Source: Poecilobothrus nobilitatus
Taxonomy: Eukaryota > Arthropoda > Insecta > Diptera > Dolichopodidae
Length of the DNA: 64,000 bases
Assembly (NCBI GenBank): GCA_947095535.1
Contig: OX352774.1
Location: 216,368,965-216,432,964 of the forward strand
Reading direction: 5' to 3'
The position numbers and the translations under genes are program-made. The notes beneath the pieces were generated by a model. It made no database searches. It was not told the DNA's origin and saw only the letters and a program-made list of their open reading frames with translations. Position 1 is the stretch's first letter, and every line of letters starts with the position of its first letter. Positions 12,800-26,254 of the stretch are shown here, piece after piece.

Positions 12800-13290
12800 T
12801 TTATTTTTTATTGATGAAAGCTGAACTAACACGACAGTAATCACTATAAATATTAGCTCCGCAGTATATCTTCAAAACGTAGAAGAATCTATTAGACCTG
12901 AATTACCATACCAAGATACCATTCTGAAGGAAGAAGTTTTCAAAAATTTTCAGATTCATGTCAGAGACTTTACCTAAATCTTAGTAAAATAAACTGCCGT
13001 GATATTTCAGCTTTTTTCTTGACACACTAGGACAGTTTCAAACAAAGTGCTCCACGTTACCCATCGCGTCTATCTCTCTGAAAAATCTACATTTAAGATC
13101 CACATGTTCACGCATGTCTATTGATAAGACAATGGTCTGTAATAATACCAATCAATTGTCCTATTTCATATCTAGAGATAAAAAGTTTACATTCAGATCT
13201 TTTTAAACTCAGATCTGGCCACAAGACTCTGGTTGTACTACAAGTTATCCGTGGGAATATAATGATAATATTTGTTCCGATTTTTGTAAA
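12800..13290 (-). pseudogene. Decayed jockey-type LINE ORF2 C-terminus
   Basis: The minus strand reads, in broken frames, the end of a non-LTR retrotransposon ORF2 beyond the reverse transcriptase. First comes TCSTTRVLWPDLSLKR (about 13245-13195), then LFISRYEIGQLIGIITDHCL (about 13185-13125). After a frameshift it reads CRFFREIDAMGNVEHFV, a stop in place of Trp or Cys, and NCPSVSRKKLKYHG (about 13095-12985). A C-terminal tail reads toward 12830. The pattern CR-TT-LWP, L...LVG-LTGHCL, CR-C--E-ET-EH---CP is characteristic of jockey-clade elements of insects. In-frame stops and the frameshift make it a fossil. The 5' part is absent. Confidence 0.75.
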
Positions 13291-13299
13291 GGATTTTTA

Positions 13300-16200
13300 T
13301 AAATAAAAAATCTTAAATCGTGGATTATCGTTAAAAAGTTTTATGTAATAAAAAATAAAGCGTGGATTAATGTTCGGAAAAAAAGGAGAACGTAAAATAA
13401 ATTTAAAATAATAAATTTAAATGAAAGATAATAAAGTGAAATTTAATCGAACTTAAAATGAAAATAGAAGTCATTTAGTGAAAGATTAATATAAATTAAA
13501 TTTAATTTCAAAAATAGCAACATTTTGATTCTATATATTTGCATGCCAGATAATTGAAAAAATTTTATATTCCTTAAAAAAAATTTTTATAATTTACTTA
13601 AAATTTTAAGAATTGTTAAAGTTTTTCTTCTTGTAATGTTACAAATTGTTATTAAATCAATACCAAATATAATCTCAAAACCATTTCCATATTAAATTAT
13701 TTTTTAAGTAAATTTCTTGTTATAATAACCAATTAAGAAATTATATTTTTTATTTAGATAATTATACATAATATGTATATATAAATAATATATATAAATC
13801 ATTATGAATAAAATTTAAAGTTAAAACACTCGAAAAGGAACTTTAATTATAATATACATATTTTATTTTATTGTTGTTTTATAATAAATTAAATTTTATT
13901 TGGAAATAATTTTGCCAGAAAGTGGCATATTTTTTACAAAAAAAAATTCTTATTATTTATAATATCAATTTATATATTCGCTCTTTATTTAACATTTTAA
14001 ATATAATATAAGTACATAATAAAAATGTTTAAATATAAATTGTGTTGCAATTTAAAAAAAAATTTTTTAAAAATATAATTATGAGTTTTTCTTTTAAATG
14101 ACTTTAATTATTACTTTTTATGCCAATAAATTAAAAAAAATAAAACCAAAAAAAAAAAACACAATTTTATTGCAAAATTATGTCAAATGAGTTTTTGAAG
14201 AGTTAAACAGAAAGTAATAAAGAACTGCAATGATTTTTTCTTAAACAAATTATGTTAACAATAAAATAACAAAAAACATTCTTTTTATATTTTATTTTAC
14301 ATTACATTGTAGTTCCAATTGCAGTAGTACAGTTTTTGTCTATTTCTTTTTATTTAGTGGTTAACGAACATCATAAACGTTTATCTTTTCTAATCTGATC
14401 TAAATTTACTAATACTAAAGGTACTAATACTACTATGTGCTCAATTTCTTGTTTAAGAGAAATTTAATCAATATAAAAAAATTTTTTTTCTCTTTCCTGC
14501 AATAGAGTTTTTACAACAGAATTCTCTTAAAATTTATTTCAATCACTATCTTATTATTTCTCATTATGCAAAAGATATGTAATTTTCATATTGAGATAAA
14601 TTTAACACCTAAAATCGTTTATTTTTTACTGTTTCTCACTGGCACAATTGATCGAAATATTATGTTAGTTTATTAATTCATTTCTTTTTATTGTTTTTTT
14701 TCCTTGCATCTTGCGGAAGTGTTAATCTTAAAAAAATAGTAAGAAAACCTAAGACACCTTGATAGTGTTTGAAATTTTACTCACCTCGTAGCCAATTTAC
14801 TGATATGATCATCTTAACAGGCAAATAGTATAATGTTTACAGAATCGGATGTGGAAAGGGAAGAAAATAAGGAGGAGACATTTAGAATTTAAATTGTAGG
14901 AGTGAAATTAAATCGGAATGTTAAAACATGTAATTTGGCTGATTGCTTCAACCTCAGTATATTATACGAACCGAAGAACACATGTAAAAATAAAATATAA
15001 TAAAAAAAGAAGACTTTATTTAATAATATAAAATATCAGAAGTATGCTATTTGTATTGTAATTAACTTTATAAAAAAATTTTTAATATAAATCTCGGTTG
15101 TCAAGAGGTTAAGCAACTAACAGATTATATTTATTTTATTTAATATATAGAATAATGAGCAATCTTTAAGTTTAGTATCTTATGAAATTATGTGAATGAG
15201 ATCTAGTTATTGAATATAATATTAAGTCATATAAAAGGGGAGGAGAAAATTAATTACCATTGCAATAATCATAAGTTTCAATCAGGTACGGACGACCAAA
15301 TAATCAAAACAAATAGAATTAGGTGTATTTCCTCTTTTTTTATTTAAAAAAAAAAAAAAAAATTAAGCACTTAATAAATTATTTAATGACCATAGGGTAG
15401 GAGTTGGTAATTTTGTTTTCATTTCTGAACTTTTATATTTTCGTCTTACTCAATTCAAATTGTAAAACAAAATATGAGCAACTATATTGAATTTATAAGA
15501 TATAAACTTTTTAAATCTTTCTTAAACTCTTTATTCTTTCAAAATAAATAAACTAAATTTTTAAGAAATTAAAATAGTAAGGGAATTGTTACATCTCCGT
15601 GTAGTAATAGAATTGAAAATATACCAAGGAAATCTATCAATGAAAACATGTCTATCGGAATAACACAAAAAAAGAATATAAATATAGGAACATATAATAA
15701 AATCATTTTATTTTGAAATTGTACAATCCTTATTTCTTTATCAGACATTTATTGTTGAACAGAAAAGTGTTGAGAAAAACAACAAAAATATCAAAAAAAA
15801 AAGAGTAAAAATAACAAAAAAAAAAAAAACAAGACAATAAAAAAAAAATGAAGTGAAAATGGAAAATTCTATACTTTTATTTGTTGTATTTTTTTTCTTT
15901 ATTGCAATTTGCAACCAAGTAAAGACTTTTAAGATTTCAATTTTAAAGTTGATTTTATGTTTATAATACTATGAGTGTTGTAATCTCAATATTTTTTTTG
16001 ATATAGGTACTCTATAACTGTTATATTAGAAATAAAACTATTATATAAAATTATACTCGTATACCTTTATAAAATTGAACGAAATATAACGATGCAAAAT
16101 AATGAAAGGCATCTACAAAATATTGCGTCAAAACAAAATCTTCCCATGCAAAATGAGTTGCAGTGACAGAACGTATGTGAAATTAAAGACCTAGGGTTCT

Positions 16201-18779
16201 AATTCTAAAATTTTTAAAAAAGAAATGTTCGGGATCCTATTTACATTAGATTATGAGCTTTAATAAAAGTTTTTAAAATTTTAACGTATGCGGATTATTG
16301 TCATAAACTTATATATTACCTTTGTTCTTACTTATAATTATTATTTACCTTTGCTCTCTTTTGACATCATTTCGTTTGATTAAGGCGTTATTAGACTGCA
16401 CTGTAAATATGAAAACCCTCTTAGTTCAGGAACTAGGAACTACTTTTAAAAAAAATCGTATATAAGTCTGATTTTGAAACTAACTATATAAAATCTCCTT
16501 CAATTATTTTTTAAATTGATCTTTCAACAGCAAAACATTTAAAATAATTTTTACAAAAGAAGTTTAAAATAGTGGGGGCTGTCTCTAAATCAATAATTGA
16601 AACCCTGATTTTGAAACTATATGAATAAAATTCCTTCTAATAATTTTTTCCTGCTCTCCTGTTTTCTTGCAATATTAAAAATAAAAGTTTGGATCCCAAT
16701 TCCAATGCAATGGCTGCAGAATTTAATTCCTTTTAATTATAACCTCTAATTTAAATTCAAAAATGAATTTTGAGTCCTTTTGAATTTAAAATCAAAAACT
16801 TTGAATTGCAAAAAATTTGTAATTAAAGCACGTGGGCATACCAACCCATTCATTCTAATATATTATAGAACCGTAGTGCTAACAATGTTATTTTGAATTT
16901 TTTATTAGCCTGAACTCTGAACTGCACTGTATAAGCTAAGTGAATAAAAACAGAGACGTTATTTTTTCCTCAAATTATATTAATAATGTCTTTTAAAACG
17001 TAAGATAATCTAAAAATTTAACATTTATGTATTGCCAATTATTAATTTTTATTCAAAAAATTTTTATATATCTTATAGTTAGCATGATTCATTTTTAGAT
17101 TTATTTTATTATATTATTACATGAATTATTTTCTAAAATGAAAATATGGTGATAAAAATTGATAATAGAATGAAGTTGAAAAAAAAAAACTAATAACAAT
17201 ATTTTTTTTTTATTGCGAAATATTTGAATCAATAAAAAAACAAAAAGTACAACATTTTATTGTAAAAACTCTATTTTAATAAAAAGAAAGATGTTCATTC
17301 TATTTAAGAAATTACAATAAAAAAAAAAATATTGAAGTGTAGCTAATAAAGTAATTTTTTCTTGTTCGGAAAATTATTTATAGGGTATTATACGAATGAA
17401 AAATAAAACTAAATACAAAAAAAAAAATAAAAATAGAAAGGGTGGCGTCAGTTGGTGTTATGCATTTAACTTTATTTCGAACATAATAAGCAAAAAGAAA
17501 AAAAAAAATCATAAAATTTTATTAGCATGAAAAATCTGGGTGGCCAATTGATTGGGAGGATGACTTCCTAATCATTTTTATTACTTTTTGTTTGTGACGT
17601 TTTTTTGTTTTTTTTTTTTTTTTTGTTTTTTGACATGACCTGCCTCAATTATTTTTATTTTGTATTTGTTTTAAAACAATTGGTCTCAATTGTTTTTTAA
17701 CAGTTTGTAAGCTATCATTAAAATTTTATTATTATAAAATGGTGTAATTTTATTGAATTTTTTAATATTTCTCAGATAAGTTACAGAAAAATTTAAAAAA
17801 GCTATAAAATTTTTGAATGCGTGTAATAAGACAATCCGAAAATAACTTTATAAAAAAAAAAAAACAAACATTGTAATAGAAGAAATACTTAAGGTACCGG
17901 TAAAACAGTGAAAAAATCTATAGAAATACAATAAAAAAAAAAAATGATATGAAAAGTAGTAGTATGGAATCAGTATATAATAATCACAAAAGAAAAAAAT
18001 TCTGGCGCCTTCACACAAAAAGAAATAACCCCAAAAACATAGGTAAGAGTTTAGGAGGAAAAGTAACAAAAAGGAAATAAAAGGAAATAAAGATTAAGAT
18101 TTTAGTTAAATAACGTTATAGATTAGATAAATATAGATGTTAAAAATTATATTATAAGTATAACCGAAAATTTGTTACTTGAATTGAGAAATAATGTTCA
18201 GATGTAGGATTTAATATGCAACACCAGACTAGGACAATGAATACATTACGAATAAATTTCTAAAATAAAAGTAAAAAAATATTAAGAATAAATGAAAAAT
18301 TTTATATTTTACAGGTGGGGGGTTGCTAATATGATAAAATTCATTTTTAATTTAGCATTTAGCTTATGCCTTATCTATTTTATTTATATATTTATATATA
18401 TATATATGTATATATTTGTGTGTATTGGCACATAATATCGCTGAAAAATTAAATGTATGTAATAGTAAAATTTTTATATATGTCTATATCAAAATTAAAA
18501 TTATAAAACACAGTGGGAATTCAATGCAATTACGACAGCTTTATTTGAAATTTATCCTACTGTTCTGGCATTGATAGTCCACCCTTATCTAAAAATTAAT
18601 TTCAAATGTCATGCTTTGAATTTCATTGCAAAAAACATAGTTTTAGTTGCATTTTAAAATTTAAAAACTCCTTAAATAACTCTCTTTGATGTAATAAACA
18701 TTCATTTTAGTTTATACATAATACATAAATATGCATAATAATAATGTAGCATTAGTTATGTAATATTATGTACATATAT
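13300..18779. other. AT-rich non-coding DNA with one decayed duplication
   Basis: A sequence beginning CTGATTTTGAAACTA is present at about 16469-16520 and again at about 16603-16655 ('...ataaaat...ccttc...aattattttt'), giving a diverged duplication about 135 bp apart. Otherwise only A/T runs and TA-rich tracts (for example 18380-18412) are seen. No gene or RNA is recognised. Confidence 0.5.
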
Positions 18780-19240
18780 GATATTTTTCTTTTTAGCACA
18801 TTTACAAAAAAAATATGAAAATATGTGCCTATTAGTTTCACTCTGTCCGTCTGTTTGTTTACAAAATTCTACATCGTTAAAGATAGAGAAAACAAATTTT
18901 AACCATAGGTAGATCTCATAAAAAAATTAATATAGAACAACTTTTCCATGTAGCTCCATCCACTGCTTAACATTTTTTTAATCTGAAAACGCCATTCAAC
19001 AGGATTTGTTTTTACCTTTATAAATCAAAATTAAACCATTTTTTTAAATTTAGTATTTAAATTTATCGTTATGTGAAAACCAAATTTTGCATGATTTTTC
19101 GACCTTCATAACTCCGACGCGTTTTTACATAAGGTCTTGAAATTTTAAGCTAAGAAAGAAATTTTAGAATTAGTATAAGTTTCCTCAGAAAATATTTTTG
19201 GACCACCCCCTGTTTATGAGCTATTAGGGCTCAAAAATTT
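18780..19240 (+). mobile_element. Diverged relative of the fold-back/DINE-type repeat
   Basis: Several tracts align in order with the left arm of the element at 26877-28150. 'aattttaaccataggtagatctcataaaa' here matches 'aattttaactactgatagatctcacaaaa' there. Then come 'tgtagctccatccactgctta' against 'tgtagccccacccgttac', 'gaaaacgcc' against 'gaaaacgct', and 'atcgttatgtgaaaaccaaattttgca' against 'accgttatgcaaaactcaaattttgca'. 'ctctgtccgtctgtttg' at 18841-18857 corresponds to the 'cagtccgtcggtcag' tract. Only one arm is present and the terminal hairpin is not found. Confidence 0.55.
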
Positions 19241-19737
19241 AAAGTTTGTTATTTTTAAATACCTGCCACTTAGACACCTGTACACATTTTTCTTCTGCAA
19301 GACTTAAAAATGAAAGCTCCAATAATATATTTTCACGTGTATTAAAGATTTTTTTTGGTTATATCGAGTTTCAGATTACATACCCTCAAAATTGCAAAAA
19401 ACTCCTATTTTTATATTTTTTCTTATTATATGAAAGTTTAAGAAAATTTTCAAATTTTTGTTCAAGCCATAATTCTAAACAATTTGTATTGCGCTTTGTG
19501 TGCGCTTTTGTGCGCTTGTGCGCTTTTAAAAATCCTTGGTTAACATTCTCCCTTGTTTTTTTCTGTTGTTTGTTATGTTGTGGCAGACTGCGTGATAATT
19601 GAAAATTTGTTATTTTTAATATTGAGTTTCCTTTCAGTATTTTCTTTTGTTGTTGTGTTTTGTAAATTGACTGTCAGTTTTGACTAAATAAATATTACAC
19701 TTTTATATTCAAAATTACAAAAAAAAAAAAAAAAAAA
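19241..19737 (+). other. Possible polyadenylated retroposed sequence
   Basis: A stretch less biased than its surroundings ends in A19 (19719-19737), with AATAAA at about 19688-19693, roughly 25-30 bp before the tail. That is the normal spacing of a cleaved and polyadenylated transcript. It holds a 118-codon ORF (19246-19602) that I do not recognise and that is rich in Phe, Leu, Cys and Lys. It also holds a tandem TGTGCGCTT-like patch at about 19494-19527. It may be the tail of the adjacent repeat, a retroposed RNA, or chance. Confidence 0.35.
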
Positions 19738-21770
19738 TTAAAGATTTTAATGCGATTCTAGTATAGATATCTTATAATATACACGCAATTGTAAATACAA
19801 TTTGAATAAATTTTGATCATTTACAGTTTATTTTTTTTTTTTTTAAATCATAGACCACATCATAAATCAATTTTTTACTAGTAACTACCAATGATATGGT
19901 AATTTAATTTTCCTTAAAATAAAAGAGTGGAAAGAATTAACAATATTTGTTTTTCAGATATTTTAATTATAATTAAATAAATATATTAATCAAAACTTTA
20001 TTGATTTTTTTAAAATGTAAAATTAATGAATCATGGAGACGCATGCGTTTTTTACTACAGTATTTTGTTATATGCGGTATAATACTTATGTAACGTTCAG
20101 TATTTGTTTTTGCTTGCGAAACAGATTTGTTAAACAGTTAAATTTATAAGAGTGGCTGTTCCATAAGAGACATTAATCCAGAATAGAGTATGAAAGGAAG
20201 TACTCTGCGAAAATGGGACTAAAATGCATATATGTACCTATTGGAATATAATAGCAACTAGGTGTTATCGAAGATGTATTTTAGGATTATAGAAATTCGG
20301 GATTTATTTCATAAAATGTAAGAATTTATTATTTAATTATTTTCAGGAATTTTTAATACATAAAACTTATCATCAAATTTGGTGAGTAGGAACATCAATT
20401 TATTATTTACCGTTATTTGAATCAAATGACAAATGGTAGATGAATTATGTCGAAAACTATATAAAATAAATGTTTTCACTTACACAGAGATTCGAATCGA
20501 ATAAAGTAATCCATAATTTTTTAATAAAGTTTATCAAAACACTAAATTTAAAATCTAGTGCTTTTAGAAGCTCTGATATCTGCCAGAAATTCTATACATT
20601 TTTATTTTGCTATCTAAGATTTTAGTTTTTTGCTAAGATTTTAGTTTTAAATTAAATATTGGGTGGTGCCAATTCCAGAGATTTAAAAAATTATAAAAAA
20701 GATTGTGAGTTAAACATAGAATATACTGAAATTTGCAGATGTGTTAATTATAAATTTTCTCTGAAATGTTAAATTCACAGGTCTTATGGTTCTTATCGAT
20801 CTATTTCATTAAATAGACTAGTAGGTCTATAAATAAATCTTGGAAATGAAAATGAAATTCATAAAATTTACCCTTCATTTAGGATTGAGTAATACAATTG
20901 AATCGTTCCTCTTGAGAAAATTAGAAATGGAAAATTATAATAGAAAAATTTGACTAGAATGTTATTAATTTATGACCTAGATTTTCTTGTTATTCAGATA
21001 ACAGCCAAATAATCATATTAGAATAATTCTCAAAGAATTAGTGATTTGCCGCAAAACCGCTTTTTTTCTGTAGTAGGAAAGCAATAATTTCATAAATTAT
21101 CTTTAAATAAATCTTTTGAATTTTTCACAACCTTTTACAAAAGAAACTTTCAAAAAATTTTAAATTTAAATTTAACTTCATTAATTTGAATTTGAAATAT
21201 CAGATTTTCAAGTACAATCGGAAATTTCCTTTAATTAATAATAATTTTTTCGGAAAAATTCCTTTTAGATTTAATATAAATCTAAAATCTAAAAAAAAAA
21301 TATTTTAAATTAAATATTTATTGACAAAAAGTATTGATAATTAATTAATTTAATATTTTTTTTTTTTTTAATAATATTAGACTGTATATGATATTTAAAT
21401 AGAAATGAAAACCATAACACAATCAGTTATTTTAAAACTTTTTTAGAATTATTTTTTTTTATTCCTTTATTGTTCACTTCCCCTTATTTTTGTGTGTTTT
21501 TTTTTTTTTTTAAATTTAAAAACTTTTTAATTTAACTACCATTTTTATTTTGAAATCACCCTCTTTTTATGAATTCAGTAAAGATTTTAGAATATTATTA
21601 ATAAAATAATCCTATTAAAGATGTACCAAAAAAAAAAAAAAAAAAATTCAACCCACAAAATATTCCTACGTTTGTTCGGTTTTCATACTTTGAACTCTGT
21701 AAACAAATAGCCACTGTGTTAAAATTATCTGAAAGTGCCGGTAAATTTTCCCCATAGTAATTAATGTCAT
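19738..21770. other. AT-rich non-coding DNA
   Basis: A 19-bp tandem duplication (CTAAGATTTTAGTTTT) lies at about 20611-20648. A B-box-like GAGATTCGAATCG at 20487-20499 lacks a partner A box. No gene is recognised. Confidence 0.5.
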
Positions 21771-22086
21771 ACCATATTATTGGACTTTCATAATGTCTAA
21801 GTCTATATATTAATGTCACAATATATTGTCATGTGAACTTATTAGACATTTTAAAGTTTGAAAACGCCACAATACAAAAAATAATTAATACCGGCAATTA
21901 TCCGATGCATTGTGAATTTATCCCATGACGAATATAATCTATTTTCCAAAAATTTTAGTTTTGACTGTTTTAAAACATTTTTAATTCTGAATTCCAAATT
22001 TACATGTATATATCCATATTCTGAATTCATATAACAATTTTGTCATTAATAATTATTTCAAAGTCCAATAATACCATATGGTATTA
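21771..22086. mobile_element. Small inverted-repeat (MITE-like) element, about 315 bp
   Basis: The left end ACCATATTATTGGACTTTC (21771-21789) is nearly the reverse complement of the right end, which contains AAAGTCCAATAATACCATA (about 22061-22079). The right end overlaps a perfect 18-bp palindrome, TAATACCAT/ATGGTATTA at 22069-22086, followed by an 11-bp direct repeat (ATGGTATTAAT). No coding capacity. Superfamily unknown. Confidence 0.45.
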
Positions 22087-24489
22087 ATATGGTATTAATT
22101 CCTGAAGGAAAAAATATCGGCCGCACGTATCTGAAGGTTATGAATATTGACTTTTGTTTGAACTCACATTTAAAATTTTATGAATTTGAAATTTATTTTT
22201 ATTTTTGTTCATTTGTTTATTATTGAGTTCATTTCGGTATGTATAAATATTTGTTAGGAACAGTGGGTTTATTGAAATCAAAAACAAAATATATCAGACA
22301 AATTTAATTATAATACGCCTAAGGTCATATAATAATATCCTTTGCAGATTTATAAAAAAAAAAAAATTACATAAATTTGTTATGAAGTTATTTGTTATAA
22401 TAATATGTTATATAAAAAGCTATATATTTTATATAAAATTAAAAAAAGATTTTAGGTTTTACAAATTTAACATCAAAAAATTATTAGTTAATTATTTAAT
22501 ATTTATTATTTTTTTTAAGTATTTAAATAAAAAGGAAAATTTAATATAAACATAGTTAAGATCTCAGTAATGATGTATAAATTCCATTGTGAATGGCACC
22601 ATATGTAAAAAAATATACACATATACATAAGTTATTTGTATAGACATAATCAAAAATGATGAGATAGGTTCATTATATCACTGACACCATTAGAATACGA
22701 TATGTGTCGGCAAGAGAAACTTTCAAATCAACACTAATTGTCGGAAAAGTGAAAGGTGATTTAGAAGGAAACTAATAATTTAGGGTAAAATATTATGTAA
22801 ATACTTCAGAACAAAAATAAGACGAACTGTTTCTTTTTTTAAATAAAATATGTACTTTGTGCACTTAGTGCAATAATTTTTTATTAAATTATTGTATTCT
22901 CCCCTTCAATGGTTTTACAAAAAAAAAAAAAAACAATCTTCAAATATAATTTCTCAAAGTATGTTAAATATCAGTTTAATTTTCTATACATATAAATAAC
23001 TTCCAGTATATCTTTTTTTTATAGAATTAAAACTTTTAACAATTTGTATAAAATTAAATTTTTTACAAATTTAAAATGATTTCTTCTGATGAGAAAGTAA
23101 AAAATTTAGGAAATATCTTAGAAATTAAATTGAATTAAAGGAAAGCAGTACAAGGAACATAACATGAAAGAAAGTTAAACATATACAAATAAGTCATCTC
23201 TAAATAAATTAAGTATATAGCATCTAAGAAAGCGAAAAACTTTATACCTATACTGTACTGTTACAAAAAAAATATAAAAATCGATTCTATTACAAATTGT
23301 CGAATTTAATTGATTTATAGGATAATTGTATATATCATTGCACATTGCAAAAACTATACATTTAACATCGTTATATCACAATATTGAAAAAACAAACTTC
23401 AGTTTAAAAAAATAATATTTAAATTATATTTAATGTCTTAATAAGTTTTTCTCGTCTGTTGCCTCAAGTATAACATTTATATATTATTAGTTTTACTTAA
23501 AAGATATTCTATATCCATACTAGGTCAAGGTTTAAATTTATTTTTCATTTTTTATTGTTTTTTTTTTTTAACAAAATCCATAAAAAGCAAAGATTATTGA
23601 CGTACGAGATTAAATTTTAATTTAATAGAAAACAAAAAAAAAAGTCCCATGGCATTATGGGGATTATTATAAAGTTCGATTGTGTTTGTTGGTTTTATTT
23701 TAGTTTTCATATGCATATATATCTATACCAAATATATATATAAATACATTTATATGTATATGTTTGTAAATAAATATAAAAAAAAAAAAAATTAAAAAAA
23801 AAATAAATTTTAGATTATAAAATATTTAAAGAACGTTTTATATGATACTTTTGTGATTTAAACTGTACTTATGTTCAAAATCAAAATCAAATTTAAAAAA
23901 AAAAAAAGAATTTTTAAAAAGTTCAAAATAATGCTATTGAAATTGAATAAAAGATTTTTGGTTTTTTGTTTTGTTTCCTTTTTGAGTACTATTAACCTAG
24001 AATCTGGGTCCCACTAGATAACTATTGCAACAGATTTACTTTATTTATTTTATTTTTTTTAATTTTTTGTGTTTTTTAATACAATAGAAAAAGTATATAA
24101 TATGTATTATTATTTTTTTTTTATTTTGTCTGATTCTTATATAAATCCTGATGAATTGTTGCTTAAAGTGATTTATTTACTTATGTATATTTATAACATA
24201 AAATTTTTATTATTAATATAATTTTACTAATACATATAATATGGTATATAAGTAAGTAATTGTTTAAATTTAAATTTAAGAAAATATATGTTATTTTAAT
24301 TCTTTTAGCAGGGTGAATGTAATCAGGTCATGGAAATGAAACAATTGATATTTTGTTATTTTTGTTATTTTCATGTCATTTTCATAATAAATGAAGAGAA
24401 CATTTTTATATAAATAATTTTTTTATACAAACTTGGGTACATTACATTGTGCATCATTATTCCTAAAATTATGCAATAAAATTTTTCTT
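22087..24489. other. AT-rich non-coding DNA
   Basis: Poly-A/T and TA-rich tracts (for example 23715-23765). No recognisable gene, RNA or transposon. Confidence 0.5.
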
Positions 24490-24780
24490 AATTTTGAGTT
24501 AACGTTAAGGGGGATTCGGTAGGCTAGTGGGTAGGCGTGTGGCGTATTAATCGAAGGAGTGTGATTTCGATCCCTGTATAGGTCGTAAGTGTTTTTTTCT
24601 TTATATACCCCCCTTACCACCAGATATAATGTAAATATATAGTATATAATATAAACAAAATAAATAATATTAGTATATAATTTAATAATAGTATAAAAAC
24701 CTATAATGGCCTTAGTAGCCGATGGTTCAATAAAATTGCATTACATTTATGTATGTAATATTAATATAAATAAATAAATA
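24490..24780 (+). mobile_element. tRNA-like SINE head and second fragment
   Basis: At 24510-24585 the plus strand reads a tRNA-like sequence: TTCGGTAGGCTAGTGGGTAG (A-box region), then about 35 bp later GTGATTTCGATCCC (B-box region). A TA-rich tail follows. About 120 bp on, at 24706-24735, GGCCTTAGTAGCCGATGG repeats the head of the same or a related family, followed by AAATAAATAAATA. A similar head (CTTCGGTAGCCGAATGG) occurs at 45505. The head is good evidence of a tRNA-derived retroposon, but its body is not defined. Confidence 0.5.
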
Positions 24781-26254
24781 CATAATGAGTTAACATATAT
24801 ATAAAACCAAAATCATGTCCCTATACTATTTTATTCTAGTAGACGACGGGCTACATGTAAAAAAATTGAATATGATCCAAGTAATATCAACTCAGATAAT
24901 ATAAAATATGATATGTCGATACAAGATATAGATAAATCTATAAGAAATAATTATTGCACGTCATACAAAAAAAAAAAAAAATAATTAGTTTAATAGATTG
25001 GTACATTAAATTATTAGATTAGTGTTATTTTAGTATTAAAATAATTATTTTTAGTTAAAAGTTTTTTAATTAGTTGTAAGAATAGGATAAGTTAGGTAAC
25101 GGTTTTATTTAAAAATTGCCTTTTTTAAACTTTTTGCAATTAATTAAAATTAAGAAATTAATACATACTCAAAGGTATGATTAAGATAGTCAGTAAATAT
25201 TCATAATAATTATTAAGACAAACAATTTAACATAAAAAAAACATTTTATTTTTACATGTTAATTTTTAAAGCAAGAAAAATCTTTTTTGTTAACAATTTT
25301 TGTAGGTTAAGTTATTATAAGTATGTAAGCAAACAAAAAAATAAAAGTTCAATAAAAAAAACAAAAAAAAAATAAAATTTGAGTTAACGTAAAATGTTAA
25401 AAATAATCAAGAATATACAAATTTTATAATATTTGACATTTTGTTTTTTTTTGGAATTTAGTTTTAGAAATAAATTCGACGTCAAAAATAGTGATCCCTT
25501 TAACTAATAGACATATGTATAAAATCTAGATACACTAACACTAATTTCATTTAAAATTGTAATAGGAATCGTAAAATCTGGGTGATAATTTAAATTACAT
25601 AAAACAATAGAAATATAATATGACAATTTTTTGATTTTTAACCAACATTTTCTAGCTACAATGACTCTAGAAAAATTGTTTGTAAATTTTTATGATTGTC
25701 TATTTCCAAAAAAAACTAAATTTTAATGAAAATTACATTAAATTGTGAAATTTGTCCATTTAATAATCCAAAATAGTTGGTAATAATCTCAGCCTGATCT
25801 TACAATTTTAGGCTGAGATAATCTATTACACATTAAATTTTGTTGTATAACAAATGTTTCACTTTCTTTAAACTTATTTAAGATGTATGTATATATAAAC
25901 TTAATGTTTTAGTAACTTGTCGTTAATTACTCAGTTAAAATTGGATTATAAAAAGAGAAACGTTATATGTATAACGAAACATATAATGTAAATTAGGGTG
26001 TTTTTTAAGGATGAAGGTTTCATGACAAAATAAAATTAGAAAAATTTCTAAAAAGTTTCTAAAAAAATATTTTAAAAATATATCTTAGCTTATATAATTA
26101 TTGTTTTTTTCAATTAAATCATTGAATCTAACTTAGTACTAATAAATTATTTAACTACTTCACTTTTGTAATATATATACACTTAATTTTAAGAAAATTT
26201 TTTTTTTTTTTTTAAACTAAATAAAAATTTATACATATTTGAATTGGATGAAAA
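24781..26254. other. AT-rich non-coding DNA
   Basis: No gene, RNA or clear repeat is recognised. Long A and T runs throughout. Confidence 0.5.

Noticed and set aside
20487..20499. B-box-like GAGATTCGAATCG
   Set aside because: Self-complementary short tract without a partner A box.
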